From positions 58,316,104 to 58,380,103 of the forward strand of contig CM037587.1 of NCBI GenBank assembly GCA_021018995.1: a stretch of 64,000 nt of DNA, in the 5' to 3' direction. The DNA comes from Chloranthus sessilifolius (lineage: Eukaryota > Streptophyta > Magnoliopsida > Chloranthales > Chloranthaceae). Below, piece after piece: positions 10,640-21,408 of this stretch. A model generated the notes under the pieces. The model was not told where the DNA came from. It made no database searches and was given only the letters and a program-made list of their open reading frames with translations. The first letter of the stretch is position 1; every line of letters starts with the position of its first letter. Both the position numbers and the translations under genes were made by a program.

Positions 10640-11640
10640 TGAGCCTCGCGCAGCTGACCCAAGCATTAGAGGATTCAGGAGAAATATGCCTCCCGTAGTT
10701 CAACTGAGCTTCCCAAGACTTTCTGACAAAGAACCTCTACAGATGAGTGATCAAGAGCTTGAAACTCAAACTCAAGACAGCCTCGCAAAGCTCAAGAGTA
10801 GAACACATCGCGCAGTGTCGTGCAGTTCAAAGCAGACCTCTCTCAATCTCGCGTAGTTCACTCAGAACGGCTGAGGAGAGAGAGCATCAGAAGAAGAATG
10901 CCTCACGCAGTTCTCATGCCATTCAAGAAAGAAAACATCCAGGCGTAGGCAAAGCCAACCTCATGAAGATCAAGTGAGACATAGAACCTCGCACAGTTCA
11001 AAACTCAGTAGAGCCTCGCGAGGTAACTCACGAAGTCTAGTAAAGAGAAGTGCTCGCGAAGTTCTCGCAGCTCTCGTGAAGCTCAAGAGTAGAACACATC
11101 GCGCAGCATCGCGCAGTTCAAAGCAGACCTCTCTCAATCTCACGCAGTTTGCTCAGAACGGTGAGGAGAGAGAGCATCAGAAGAAGAACGCCTCGCGCAG
11201 TTCTTGCGCCATTCAAGAAAGAAAACATCCTGGCGAAGGCAAAGCCAACCTCGCGAAGATCAGGTGAGACACAGAACCTTGTGCAGTTCAAAACTCACTA
11301 GAGCCTCGCGAGGTAACTCATGAAGTCCAGTAAAGAGAAGTGCTCGCGAAGTTCTCGTGCTACTCAAATTCACTCTCGCGAAGATCAGCCCAGCAAAGAC
11401 CAAGCGACCTCGCGACTGCTTGAATTTCAACCCCGCGACACTTGAGACTGTGTTTTCTATTCAACCTCGCGAAACCCAATCCAGCGAGAGCGCAATTCTC
11501 ATCCGCGTGACTGCCTGAAGAGTAAACCAAGGCAACCTCGCGACAGCTGAAGCTTCAGTGTCAAATCATCCTAGCGAAGAGCAAAGAGCTACCATGCGAG
11601 TCTGGGAAACTACAGCTACCTAGCGAAGCTCTGACCCTAA
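10640..11640 (+). repeat. CTCGCG-type motif array in A U3
   Basis: Roughly 25-30 degenerate copies of CTCGCGCAGTTC, CTCGCGAAGATC and CTCGCGACNGC occur in 1 kb. Many variants (TCACGCAG, TCGTGCAG, CTCATGAAG) differ by C-to-T or G-to-A at CpG, as expected from methylated-CpG decay. The same words occur in the G, B and C LTRs and in the internal promoters at 565-728, 33283-33448 and 44220-44405. Confidence 0.65.
10783..11361 (+). repeat. 291-bp tandem duplication in A U3
   Basis: Two consecutive copies, both containing GAACACATCGCGCAG (10801 and 11092) through GAGAAGTGCTCGCGAAGTTC, are offset by 291 bases. B's 5' LTR has one copy (about 28795-29100). Confidence 0.7.
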
Positions 11641-11771
11641 ACTTCCATCTCTTCAGTAGAGGACCTTCTGGGTATTTCCAGCGATTAGGGCACGCACTCG
11701 CACACTCAAAACTCTGTGTACGTGCCCCGAGGCATCTAAGGATCATTATTAGGCCACGTGGCATCATTAAA

Positions 11772-11818
11772 ATTAGGGTTTCCTAACCCTAATGCGCCGC
11801 CACCCCACTGCTATATAA
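11772..11818 (+). promoter_or_regulatory. Inverted telo-box and TATA box (A LTR)
   Basis: ATTAGGGTT-TCCT-AACCCTAAT (11772-11793) is a perfect 9-bp inverted repeat made of two telomere-like boxes. TATATAA follows at 11812-11818. The same pair is in both B LTRs (29471-29492 with TATA at 29511; 40455-40476 with TATA at 40495). Telo-boxes are known plant promoter elements; their role here is inferred. Confidence 0.6.
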
Positions 11819-12127
11819 ACCCATACCTAGCTTAGGTTTAGGTATCTGGGAACCCATCTCAGATCATTTTTTCTTTTTTCTTTCTTTTTAGCAGTAAGTA
11901 ATTTTCTTTTTCTTTCCTTCTCTCCATAGTCCAGCACTTGCTGGCTATGCCTTTGTATGTGTTTTTGAATTAGATCAATGAAAGTTCTGTAATAGGATCT
12001 GTACTTTGTGGGATTGGTGTTTATGTGTGAGATGCTCTGTGCAAGGCTGCTGCCTTATGATCCGCCATTGCTTTGGCTATGTTTTAAAGCAATGGAGGAC
12101 TGATTCTAAGGGCCATTCAGATCCAAG

Positions 12128-12781
12128 TGACCTGTGTGTCTGGGCTATCATGGTCCTATAGCCTTAGCCCCACCACAGGACCCACTAGATCTGAAATCCC
12201 CATGGGAGCTTGAGCTGGTAGCCTTGTGAGCATGGTGGTAGCAGCGATATTTTTGTTTTATTTTGGGCTCCGTGAGGAGGATAACCTCTGGGATGGTCTG
12301 TGACAATTTAAGTGAATAGATTATAGCCTTAAGGTGATTCTAACCCACCGATCCAAGATGGATCCTTCTTCTTTACACCTGAGCTTGTAGAAGCCTGGTG
12401 AGAGATTATACAGAGGCAGACTCTCCTATATTTGTATAGATCCGCCATCAGATATTGGATCTGATCTGGTTATAGAGATTGTAGGCTGGTGACTGAACCA
12501 TTATAGCCTCACTCAAGCAATGGACAGCTAGATCAAAGGTTGTACTCAATCTCTTGCTGGTTCTATGTGTCTGGGCTATCATGGTCCTACAACCTTAGCC
12601 CCGCATATAGAACTTTAGAGGTTGAGGTTCCCTATGGATTCTTGAGCTGGTAGCCTGGATGAAATAGTGCCTGCAATGATTTACTTGTTATGTTTTGACC
12701 CATCCCTGGATAGTGGCTCCCCTATGGGATAATCTGTGACCATTTAAGTGGACAGGTTATAGCCTTAAGGGTGGAATCATG
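12128..12781 (+). repeat. Internal duplication in LTR R/U5
   Basis: Two related units, offset by about 431-437 bases, each contain GTGTCTGGGCTATCATGGTC (about 12136 and 12567) and CTGTGAC(A/C)ATTTAAGTG (about 12298 and 12735). The arrangement is present in A, G and B, in diverged form in D, and only once in F, so the duplication arose after F split off. Confidence 0.55.
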
Positions 12782-13252
12782 GCAGAGTGATGGGTTGGAT
12801 CCTTTCTCCTCAGTGGTGATAATGTAGCCTCTGGACAGGATTTCTATAACATCAGATCTGAATCTGAGTTACAAAACTTCTCTAACCTTAGCTCAATAAC
12901 GTACTTCTCACCCTTTTTTATTTTCCACACTCCATCCATCCTCTCAACCCTTTCTGTAGTTTAGATATTAAAATACTTAGAATAAGTGACCTTAAACTCC
13001 CCTCCTTCTAGGACTGTCAGCTCTGTAGACAGATCTGGAGGGACTACTAGAGATGGCTCCCTTGGAGCTCTAGATCACCTTTCCCTGTGGGATAAACTCT
13101 TACTTATCAAAACTTGCTACAAAGGACCCTATATCTTGCAGGTCTAAGACTTCTGAGTTGTGCTAGATTCACCCCCTGTTTTACTCTGTCTTTGATTTTC
13201 AAATAACTTTCACCACCAACCAATAATGTAAGCACACCAGAAGTGATCAACA

Positions 13253-14734
13253 GAGATCACCAAGGACACTCACTTACATCAGCACATAGTGAATCATTAG
13301 AGAGAGAAAAAGGTAAGGACATACTTAAGACTTCAAAGGAAAACCATAACCAGAGAGATTTGGGCCCATACAAAAAATTTTCTTTGAGGAGTGACTAAGG
13401 CAATTTTTTTTTCTAGCTCTAAGAACTGGCTGAGTCACTATGCTCACTAGAAGTTAGGCAACTCCAAGTTGAAACAACTGACAGCACTCATGAGACTTAG
13501 GGAAGGATCAAGGCCTTCTCTTGGACAGTTTGAGCCTAAATAGACCAACCTTAAAGCAACTTCCCTTGTCCATACCCCCTTTGAGTCTTAAATCCTAAAT
13601 TTCTTCAAAAATACCCCTGAGTACTTACACCTGAACCTATGTATCTGATTTAACCTTACCCTCACTTTGAGAATTCAGAAGGTAAAGGAACAAGAGTTGA
13701 AGATGGACTAGCTATGGTCAATAGGTGAAGAAAGAAGAAGTACCTCAAAGCCTGGCAGTATGGTAACTGAGAAAATGGTGGCATTTCAGAAAAGCAAAAA
13801 CAAAAAAAAAAAAAAAAAAAAAGAAGAAAAATTAATAAAAAAGAAACAAAAACAATAATGAAGAGGAGTAAGAGAGGAGTCAAGAGAGAACTTTCATTAG
13901 AAAAATCGAAGTCAAGAAGAGAAACTGATCACTTCAAATCTGAAAACCTCAAAGAAGATGAAAGGAGCTGAATCAAAGAAGGTGAAGTCATGAATCACCT
14001 CCTTCACCTACTGATTTCTCAATTTTGAACCCCTTTTCAACCTTCCATTCTTTTTAACCCCACTCCATAAGCCACATCACAACCCAGCTAAAGCCCTTGT
14101 GATCCAAAGTTGAGTGAGCTGTCATGTGGAGATAAAGAGTTATCCAATCTATGGTGAGGATCTGTCAAGGGTGCCAGAACTTCAGAGCTATGCCTATGCT
14201 CATGCTTATAGACCCATTTGGGTGATGTAACTGCTCTTGAGCTTGAGATAAAATGAAACCCTCAATAGTTCTTTATGAGAGTATGCCCTGAAGAGTTTTG
14301 GGTCTGATATTGAATGCATTGAGCATGACCTATAACCTAATTTTTGATCCAGTGATGAGCTCAGTGCTGACACACATGTGAATTGTTCTTTAGTGTAAAC
14401 TGATTGGAAATGTCGTGCTTTCATGAGAAGCTTATACTGTTTAAATTTCTGAGCAGCCAATGTGTTTGAATTTCTTATATTTTTAATGATTCAAAGGTGA
14501 ACTAACTCTATTCCTTGACTGCTCATATGATAAATTGCACTTTTGTTAACTGCTTCATTGAGAAGTTTGTGGGTGTCTTAACTGAAAACCCTCAGGAGAC
14601 TTCACTCCTCCACTAGGGATCACCTAGGGGTTTAAAAGGCTTGGTACATATGCTAAATGTATTCGTGCTCCCTACGAAAGTGGCATTTAAATTCTATAGT
14701 TGATTTAGTGTAGCTTCGCTAAGGGACTAGCAAA
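13253..14734 (+). other. 3' noncoding block of G
   Basis: It is homologous to A (5126-5700 plus 9513-10426) and B (about 37970-39443). An A21 run lies at 13801-13821 at the A-rich tract. No coding frame is supported. Confidence 0.65.
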
Positions 14735-14751
14735 GATTACGTTTGGGGGTG
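14735..14751 (+). other. Polypurine tract (G)
   Basis: GATTACGTTTGGGGGTG abuts the LTR start TGTTAAGACC. It differs from A's PPT at one base. Confidence 0.8.
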
Positions 14752-17260
14752 TGTTAAGACCTGAAAAGTACCACTTTTCACCCCTTAACTTAGCCTTTGA
14801 TTAGACCCTTCTCCATCTAATAAATGCTTGTTAAGTGTTTTCTGTAGGTAATAAATAGCAGGGTAATAAGGCCATAAATCCTGCTAAGGAGCCTATTTTG
14901 GCACCAGAAGTCTCTCTGAAGAATGAACCATGAATCCAGACCATAGAAGAGCCTCGCACAGCTGACAAAGCTCCAGAGGATTCAGAAAAATACACTTCAC
15001 GCAATCCTTGCGAAGTCCCAAGACTTCACAAACAAGTTCTCGCGCAGTAGAGTGACAGAAGAACTTCAGAAGCCTTGAGTTACGCAGCTCTGGCGAAGTT
15101 TAGAAGTTAAAGGTCACGTAACTCCCGTGCAGTTCAAGATGACCCCTCTCACCCTCGCGCAGTTCGCTCAGAACAGCTGAGGAGAGAGAGCTTCAGAATC
15201 CTGCCTCGCGCAGCTGTCGCATAGTTGCCGCGAGATGCAAATATCAAGAGATCCTGTCACGCAGTTCAGAAAAGCCTCAATGCCTCGCGAGGATCCTCGC
15301 GAAGATCCAAGAAGAAGTGAACTTCTCACGCAGTTCTCACACTGTTCAGAAATAAAGCAGCCTCGCGAAAGCCAGAATTAGCCTCACGACATGAAGAGGA
15401 AAGCTCGCGCAGTTCCCGCGCTATTCACAAATTATCAATCCAACTGTGCGAAGCCCAACCCAGCGAGAGCTTAACTGTCTACCTCGCGACTACTCAAAGT
15501 ATCAAGAAGCTGCAACCACGCGACGTCTGAAGCTTTAATGTTAAACTCAACCACGCGAAGACTAGAGCTACCATGCGACAAGTCTAGGAATCGACTGTAA
15601 CCTGGCGAAGCTCTGAACTCCAACTTCCAACATTCTACAGAGGACTTTTTGGGGATTTCCAAGGATTAGGGCACACACTTCCACACTCAAATCTTTGTGC
15701 ACGTGCCTCGAGGCATCCAAGGATCATTCATGTGCCATGTGGCATCGCTAAAATTAGGGTTTCCTAATGCGCCGCCATAGCCACTGCTATATAAACCTAA
15801 GCCTGGTTTAGGTTTAGGGATCGATCTTTCTTTTGGGAATTCTTTAGACTTTTTGATCTGAGATCATTTTCTTTTCTGTTTCTCTGTAGCTGTAAGTAGT
15901 TTTCCTTTTTTATTTTTCTTCTCTCCATGGCTCAGCACTTGCTGGCCATGCCTTTGTATGTTTATTGAGATTAGATTAATGGAGTTTGTGTAATAGGATT
16001 TGTACTCTTATGGGATTTGTGTATTTGTGAGCTCTGCAAGGTCACGCTTAGGATCCGCCATTGCTTTGGCTGTGTTTCAAAGCAATGGAGGACTGATTCT
16101 AAGGACCCATTCAGATCCAAGTGACCTGTGTGTCTTGGCTATCATGGTCCTTTACAGGCTTAGCCCCACCACAGGACCCACTAGATCTGAAATCCCCATG
16201 GGAGCTTGAGCTTGTAGCCTTGTGACCATGGTGGTAGCAGCAATTAACTTGTTTTGTCTTGGGCTCCGTGGGGAGGATAGCCTCTGGGATAGTCTGTGAC
16301 CATTTAAGTGGACAGGTTATAGCCTTAGGGTGAATCCAATCCGCCGATCCAAGATGGATCCTTCTTCCCCGAGCCTGAGCTGTTAAGCCTGGTAGGAGAT
16401 TGTTCAGAGGCAGACTCCCCATATATTTGTATAGACCCACCATCAGATGTTAGATCTGATCTGGTTATGGGGATTATAGGCTTGTGACTGGACCATTGTA
16501 GCCCCACTCAAGCAATGGATATCTAGATCTAAGGTGGTACTCAATCTCTTGCTGGTTCTATGTGTCTGGGCTATCATGGTCCTATACAGCCTTAGCCCCA
16601 CACATAGGGCTTTAGAGGTTGAGGTTCCCTATGGATTCCCTGAGCTTGTAGCCTGGATGAAGTAGTGCTTACAATGATTAATTTGTTTTGACCCATCTCT
16701 GGACTATGGTTCCCCTATGGGATAGTCTGTGACCATTTAAGTGGACAGGTTATAACCTTAAGGGATTGGATCATGGCACAGGCATGAGTTGAATTCTTCC
16801 TCTTTGGTGATAATGTAGCCATTGGACAGGATTTCTATAACATCAGATCTGAATCTGAGTTACAAAAAATTCCTCTGATCTAGACTTAATAAACTACTTC
16901 TCACCCTTTTATATTTATTTTCCACAATCCATTCATCTTCTCAACCCTTTCTGTAGTTAACTCATTAGGCTATCTTAGAATACTTAGAATAAGTGACCTT
17001 AAACTCCCCTCCTTTTAGGACTGCCAGATCTATAGTCAGATCTGGAGGGACTACTAGAGATGGCTCCTTCGGAGCCATAGATCACCTTTCCCTGTGGGAT
17101 AAACTCTTACTTATCAAAACTTGCTACATATGGACCCTGTATCTTGCAGGTCTAGGATTTCTCAGTTGTGCTGATTCCGTCCCCTGTTTGACTCTTTCTT
17201 TGATTTTAAATTGTTTTTACCACCAACACATAAAACAAGCACACTGAAAATCCTACAACA
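14752..17260 (+). repeat. LTR of G
   Basis: This 2509-bp LTR starts TGTTAAGACCTGAAAAGTACC and ends ...ATCCTACAACA. TATATAAA is at 15788-15795. One arm of the inverted telo-box is deleted. The U5 block AAAACTTGCTAC...ATCTTGCAGG is at 17116-17150. It abuts D's inverted PPT with no extra base. Confidence 0.8.
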
Positions 17261-17277
17261 TACCCCCAAACTTCTCC
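17261..17277 (-). other. Polypurine tract (D)
   Basis: On the - strand it reads GGAGAAGTTTGGGGGTA, equivalent to the other PPTs, with its 3' end exactly at the junction with G's LTR. Confidence 0.7.
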
Positions 17278-18645
17278 AATAAAATTAGTTAATACTAATG
17301 CACATGCTAAAACAGAGTTCAAGTAAAATAAAATAAATTCCACACCATGTCCCTTTAGTTTTAGATGATTTTCAATAGAAAAATCATCAGTTTAAAACCT
17401 GAAATTCTGCTGTAATTCCTTCATCATCAATCCCTTCATGTCAAGGCATTGTGCCTGAAAATTAATGTAGAGCTCACCTTTAATTTAAGAATTTTGCTTT
17501 GATAATGTCCCAAACAAATCAGATTTCAGACCCAAGTCTTACCAGGGCTGTTCACTCACAACAAAAGTAGAATGGTGCATCATTTCTCATAGCTCAAGAG
17601 TAGTTACGGCCCTCAAATAGGATTGCAAGCATGAGCATAGGCATTGCTCTAACGTCTGAAATTTTCTAACTCTTTTCACCATAGATTAAACAAATCCTCA
17701 TCTCCACATGGCAGACCAATTCATTTCAGATCAGTAAGATCTTTTTATTGGGTTGTAATGTGGCTTATGGGTGAAATTTGTAAAAGAATAAAGGGGTAAA
17801 AAAGATTCAAATTGAGAAATCAGTAAAGGTAAGGAGGTGGTCATGACACCTTCTTCATTTCAGCACAATTCCATCTACTTCTTGAATATTTAGATTTGAA
17901 GTGGCCAGTTTCTAATCCTCTTTTCAGTCTTTCAATGAAATGACTTCTCTTTCTCATTCTTTTTCATTTATTTTCTATTTTTCCTTTTCTTTTTGTATGT
18001 TTTTCTTTTTGTAATTTTCTCCAATTTTCTTTTTATGGGCTGGAGTGCCACAACACCACCGAATGTACTTTCCTCTTACTCAACCAAATTTTAAACCTTG
18101 CTCCTCAAACCTCAATTCTCCTTCTATTTCCTGATTTCTCAGATTGAGGGTGAACTGAAATAAGTCAAGGGGTTTTGGGTTTAAATTTTATGGTTTTTAT
18201 CAAAGAAAAACTAGGATTTTTGAGGCTCAAATGGTGTGTATCAAGGGCAGTTAAAAGGTGGGAAAATTTTAGTCTCAAACTGTCCAAGGGATGGCCTTAC
18301 TTCATGTCCTCAATGTCATGAATGCTGTCAAGCTGTTTAAACTCGGGTTTACCTAACTTCTAGTGGGAAAAATTAGATCCAATCAGTCCATAGAGCAGAA
18401 AAATTGCCAAGACACTCTTCAAAGAAAATTTTTCAGGCCCAAATCTCACTGGGTATGGCCTTCCATCAAATTTTTTGGGGCGTATCCTTACAGTTTTCTC
18501 TCATTTCAGGTTCACTAAACTTCAATTTTTGAAAATTCTTGACATTTGATTCATGAAAAATGTTAAAACTACAACATATTTCAATTTCAAAAAGTTTATT
18601 AATTTCCTCTTTTTCCAAAAATCAGGAGGGAAATCACTTTATTTT
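17278..18645 (-). other. 3' noncoding block of D
   Basis: This is a diverged member of the Athila 3' block family, with landmarks such as 'AGGCCCAAATCTCACTGGGT' and 'CTCAAACTGTCCAAGG' on the + strand. It begins, in element sense, directly after the broken RNase H. No coding frame is supported. Confidence 0.65.
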
Positions 18646-20124
18646 CAAAAACTTTTTCCGAGCTGAGTGATCCACGGCAAACACTACTGCAAGTAGCTCC
18701 TTCTCTGTTGTGGTGTAGTTTAGTTGCGCATCAGCTAGTATTTTGCTGGCATAATATATCACTGCAGGTAGCTTATCTCTCCTCTGTCCTAAGACAACAC
18801 CTATGGCCAAGTCGGATGCATCACACATCAGCTCAAAGGGGAGTGAGTAATCTGGGGCTTGGATTACAGGGGCAGTAGTAAGGCATTTCTTCAAAGTTTT
18901 AAAAGACTCAAGGCATTCAACAGTAAATACAAATGGCACATCCTAGCAAAGCAGGTGGCATAATGCTTTGGCAATCTTGCTGAAGTCCTTAATAAACCTC
19001 CTGTAAAATCCAGCATGTCCAAGAAATGATCTGATTTGCTTGACCGTCCTGGGTGGGGGCAAATGTGAGATCAAGTCTACTTTAACCTTCTCAACCTCGA
19101 CTCCTTTGTGAGAGACCACATGGCCTAGTACAATACCTTGTGTCACCATAAAGTGACTCTTTTCCCAACTTAGGATCAAGTTGGTCTCCTCACATCTTTA
19201 TGAAACTCTTTCAAGGTGACTCAAGCACTGGCTAAAGCTGTCCCCATACACTAAGAAATCATCCATAAAGATTTCCAGGAATTTATCAATCATATTAGAA
19301 AAAATTACATACATGCACCTCTGAAAAGTGGCTAGGACATTGCACAGTCCAAAAGGCATCCTTCTGTAAGCAAAGGTGCCAAAGGGACATGTGAAAGTAG
19401 TTTTCTCCTGATCTTGAGGATCCACAGGGATTTGGTTATACCTTGAGTATCCATCAAGATAACAGTAATATGCCTTCCCAGCCAGCTTGCCTAGAATTTG
19501 GTTAATAAAAGGGAGAGGGAAATGGTCCTTTCTGGTCCTAGAGTTGAGCTTCCTATAATCAATGCACACTCTCCAGCCAGTGGTCTCTCTGGATGGCATC
19601 AACTCTCCATAATTAGAAGCAACAACTGTGATGCTTGAGTTTTTATGTACCACCTGGATAGGTGATACCCATTTGGAATCTGAAATGGGGTAAATTACCC
19701 CTACATCTAACAGTTTCACTATTTCTTTGAGGATGACTTCCTGCGTGTGAGGATTTAATTTCCTTTGTATTTCCCTTGAGGGTTTTGCACCCTCATCCAG
19801 GTGAATCCTGTGCATACAAACTGAGGCATCAATGCCTCCAAGGTCAGCTATTGTCCATCCAATTGCTTTCTTGTGGTTCTTAAGAACATTCAGTAGTTCC
19901 TCCTCCTGCTCACTAGTGAGAGAGGAGATAATCACGGGAAGCTTACTGTCCTACCCCAAGAAGGCATATTTCAATGTGGCTGGGAGCTGTTTCAGCTCCA
20001 ACTCAGGGGAACTTTCAGTTGAGAGCAACGAAGGTGCCTTAGTGGTTTGAGGAAGGGGCAGCAATGTGTGGTGCACTAGGCCCACAGAAGACTCAGAATA
20101 TGTGTTGTCTTCTATCATGGGAAT
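18634..20124 (-). pseudogene. pol: Reverse transcriptase and partial RNase H (D)
   Basis: In element sense the RT runs from LTSEQEEELLNVLKNHKKAI through GWRVCIDYRKLN, the first catalytic Asp in YLDGYSRYNQI, and the active site FMDDFLVYG, then the connection FLGHAGFYRRFIKDFS. RNase H starts with CDASDLAIG and TTEKELLAVVFA and then breaks at 'VDHSARKK', losing its last catalytic Asp motifs. Enzymatically this would copy RNA to cDNA in the particle. One frame runs throughout but has stops at 19953-19951 (TAG), 19200-19198 (TAA) and 18945-18943 (TAG). Sequence and order match Athila pol. Confidence 0.85.
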
Positions 20125-21408
20125 TTAGGCCCCTTTCACAACCAGACTCCAAACACTATCCAGGGTTTTAGTCAGATTATCCCAATCCAAGAGATTGGAT
20201 AATTCTCCTTCTATCAGGCCATCTAGTACATCTACTGCACAACAGTCCTCAATGTCAATCTGAGGCAATGTAGCAGCATGATACACATTTAAATGGGCCT
20301 TCATATTCCCAAAGGTGACCTCCATTACCCCTGACCTGCATTGAATGTAAGCATTTGCAGTAGCCAAGAATGGTCTGCGAAGGATGACAGGAATTCGGGT
20401 TTTACTTTTACAAGGGTTCATGTCCAACATAAGAAAATCAGCTGGATAATAGAATTTATCCACCCCCACTAAGACAACCTCTACCACGCCCACAGGCCTC
20501 CTCTCAGACCTGTCAGCCAGTTGGAGCACAACTGTGGTAGGTTTAAGCTCCCCCAAACCTAGCTCCTCATATACTAAAAAGGGGAGTAGGTTCACACTGG
20601 CCCCTAAGTTCAAAAGGGCTTTACCAATGGTGTGGTTTTCGATTATGCAAGGGATAGTAGGTACCCCTGGGTCTTGTAATTTTTCTGGTGTGGCAATGGA
20701 CATGACTGACTCAATATGCTCAACAGTAAAAATTCTTTTAGATAACTGCACCCTTACTTTCCTCTTTTGGGTGCAAAGGTCCTTTAAAAACTTAGCATAG
20801 GCAGGGACTTGTTTTATGGCATCAAGCAAAGGCAAATTGATTCTAACCTGCTTGAAAGTCTCCAATATTTCCTCCATTTGAGCATTCCCTTTATCAGAAG
20901 GGGATGGGCCAGCTAGAGCTTGAGGAAATGGCAGCTGTGACACTGCTGGTGCCACTTCTGCATGCACATTGACCTCATGGTCATACTTTTGTCTTTTTCT
21001 TTTATCTTTATTTATTTCTTTATGTTGGGGCTTAACATCAGCCCCTTTATTCTGCCCATGCTGATCCACAGCAGGGGGTACAATCCATGGCTCTTTAACA
21101 CTAACACTTCTTTCATTTTCATCTTCATTTTTCACGACCTCTTCTATTATCTTGCCCACCAGATTATCAACCACTCTCTCACTCCTAAGGGTAGTAATAG
21201 CATTGGCATCCTTCTTGGTAGAGGATGCTTCTTCAATCATATACTGCCCTTTTGGATTTTTCAGGGGCTGACCAAGCAATTTTCCTTCTTCCCTCCTATT
21301 CAAAGCATTACAAATCTGGCCCAGCTGGTCCTTCATCTTCTTGCTGCTCCGTCCATGAGAATTGATAGTTTGCGCTAAGCTCTCCAAATTCTGCATTGAA
21401 ACCAACAT
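20125..21408 (-). pseudogene. Gag tail and aspartic protease (D), catalytic Asp lost
   Basis: This 427-codon stretch reads from the Gag tail (NLESLAQTINSHGRS) through a Lys/Glu-rich linker into an Athila protease: LLNLGASVNLLP...LGLGELKPTTVVLQLADRS...PVILRRPFLATA. In the family the active site is D(L/T/S)GAS. Here the Asp is Asn, codon AAC at 20610-20608, so the peptidase that matures the polyprotein should be inactive. It ends at a TAA (20127-20125), but the same frame continues into RT, as in an unbroken gag-pro-pol. Confidence 0.85.

Larger units (their letters stand above)
1..13252 (+). mobile_element. Element A: Athila-type non-autonomous LTR element with env-position cargo (5' part outside window)
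   Basis: From left to right this copy has a Gag C-terminal remnant, a U3-like internal promoter, a long cargo reading frame, a conserved 3' noncoding block, a polypurine tract and a 3' LTR. No protease, RT, RNase H or integrase lies between gag and cargo, so it is non-autonomous. The order is the same as in element B (28487-41400), which is complete on its 5' side. The 3' block is interrupted by fragment F (5701 to about 9512). Lineage is inferred from the Gag homology and from the tRNA-Asp priming site of its relatives; A's own 5' LTR and PBS are outside the window. Confidence 0.8.
10444..13252 (+). repeat. 3' LTR of A
   Basis: It starts TGTTAAGACCTGAAAAGTACC and ends ...GATCAACA. The length is 2809 bp, about 270 more than B's 5' LTR because a 291-bp unit is duplicated in U3. 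Its layout is a U3 with a CTCGCG-type array, an inverted telo-box, a TATA box, an R/U5 with an internal duplication of about 435 bp, and a U5 block AACTTGCTAC...ATCTTGCAGG near 13110-13143. No PBS follows it; the next base starts remnant G. Confidence 0.85.
13253..17260 (+). mobile_element. Remnant G: 3' block, PPT and LTR only
   Basis: A's LTR is followed at 13253, with no PBS, by the middle of an Athila 3' noncoding block. That block then runs through its own PPT into a second LTR (14752-17260). The structure suggests that an internal deletion removed everything from PBS to the 3' block, or that unequal recombination joined two elements in tandem. Confidence 0.65.

Noticed and set aside
10747-11267. 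Two open frames of 76 and 97 codons rich in Arg and Ser in A's LTR
   Set aside because: They are by-products of the CTCGCG-type array and its 291-bp duplication, not genes; they have no counterpart in F or D and no promoter context.
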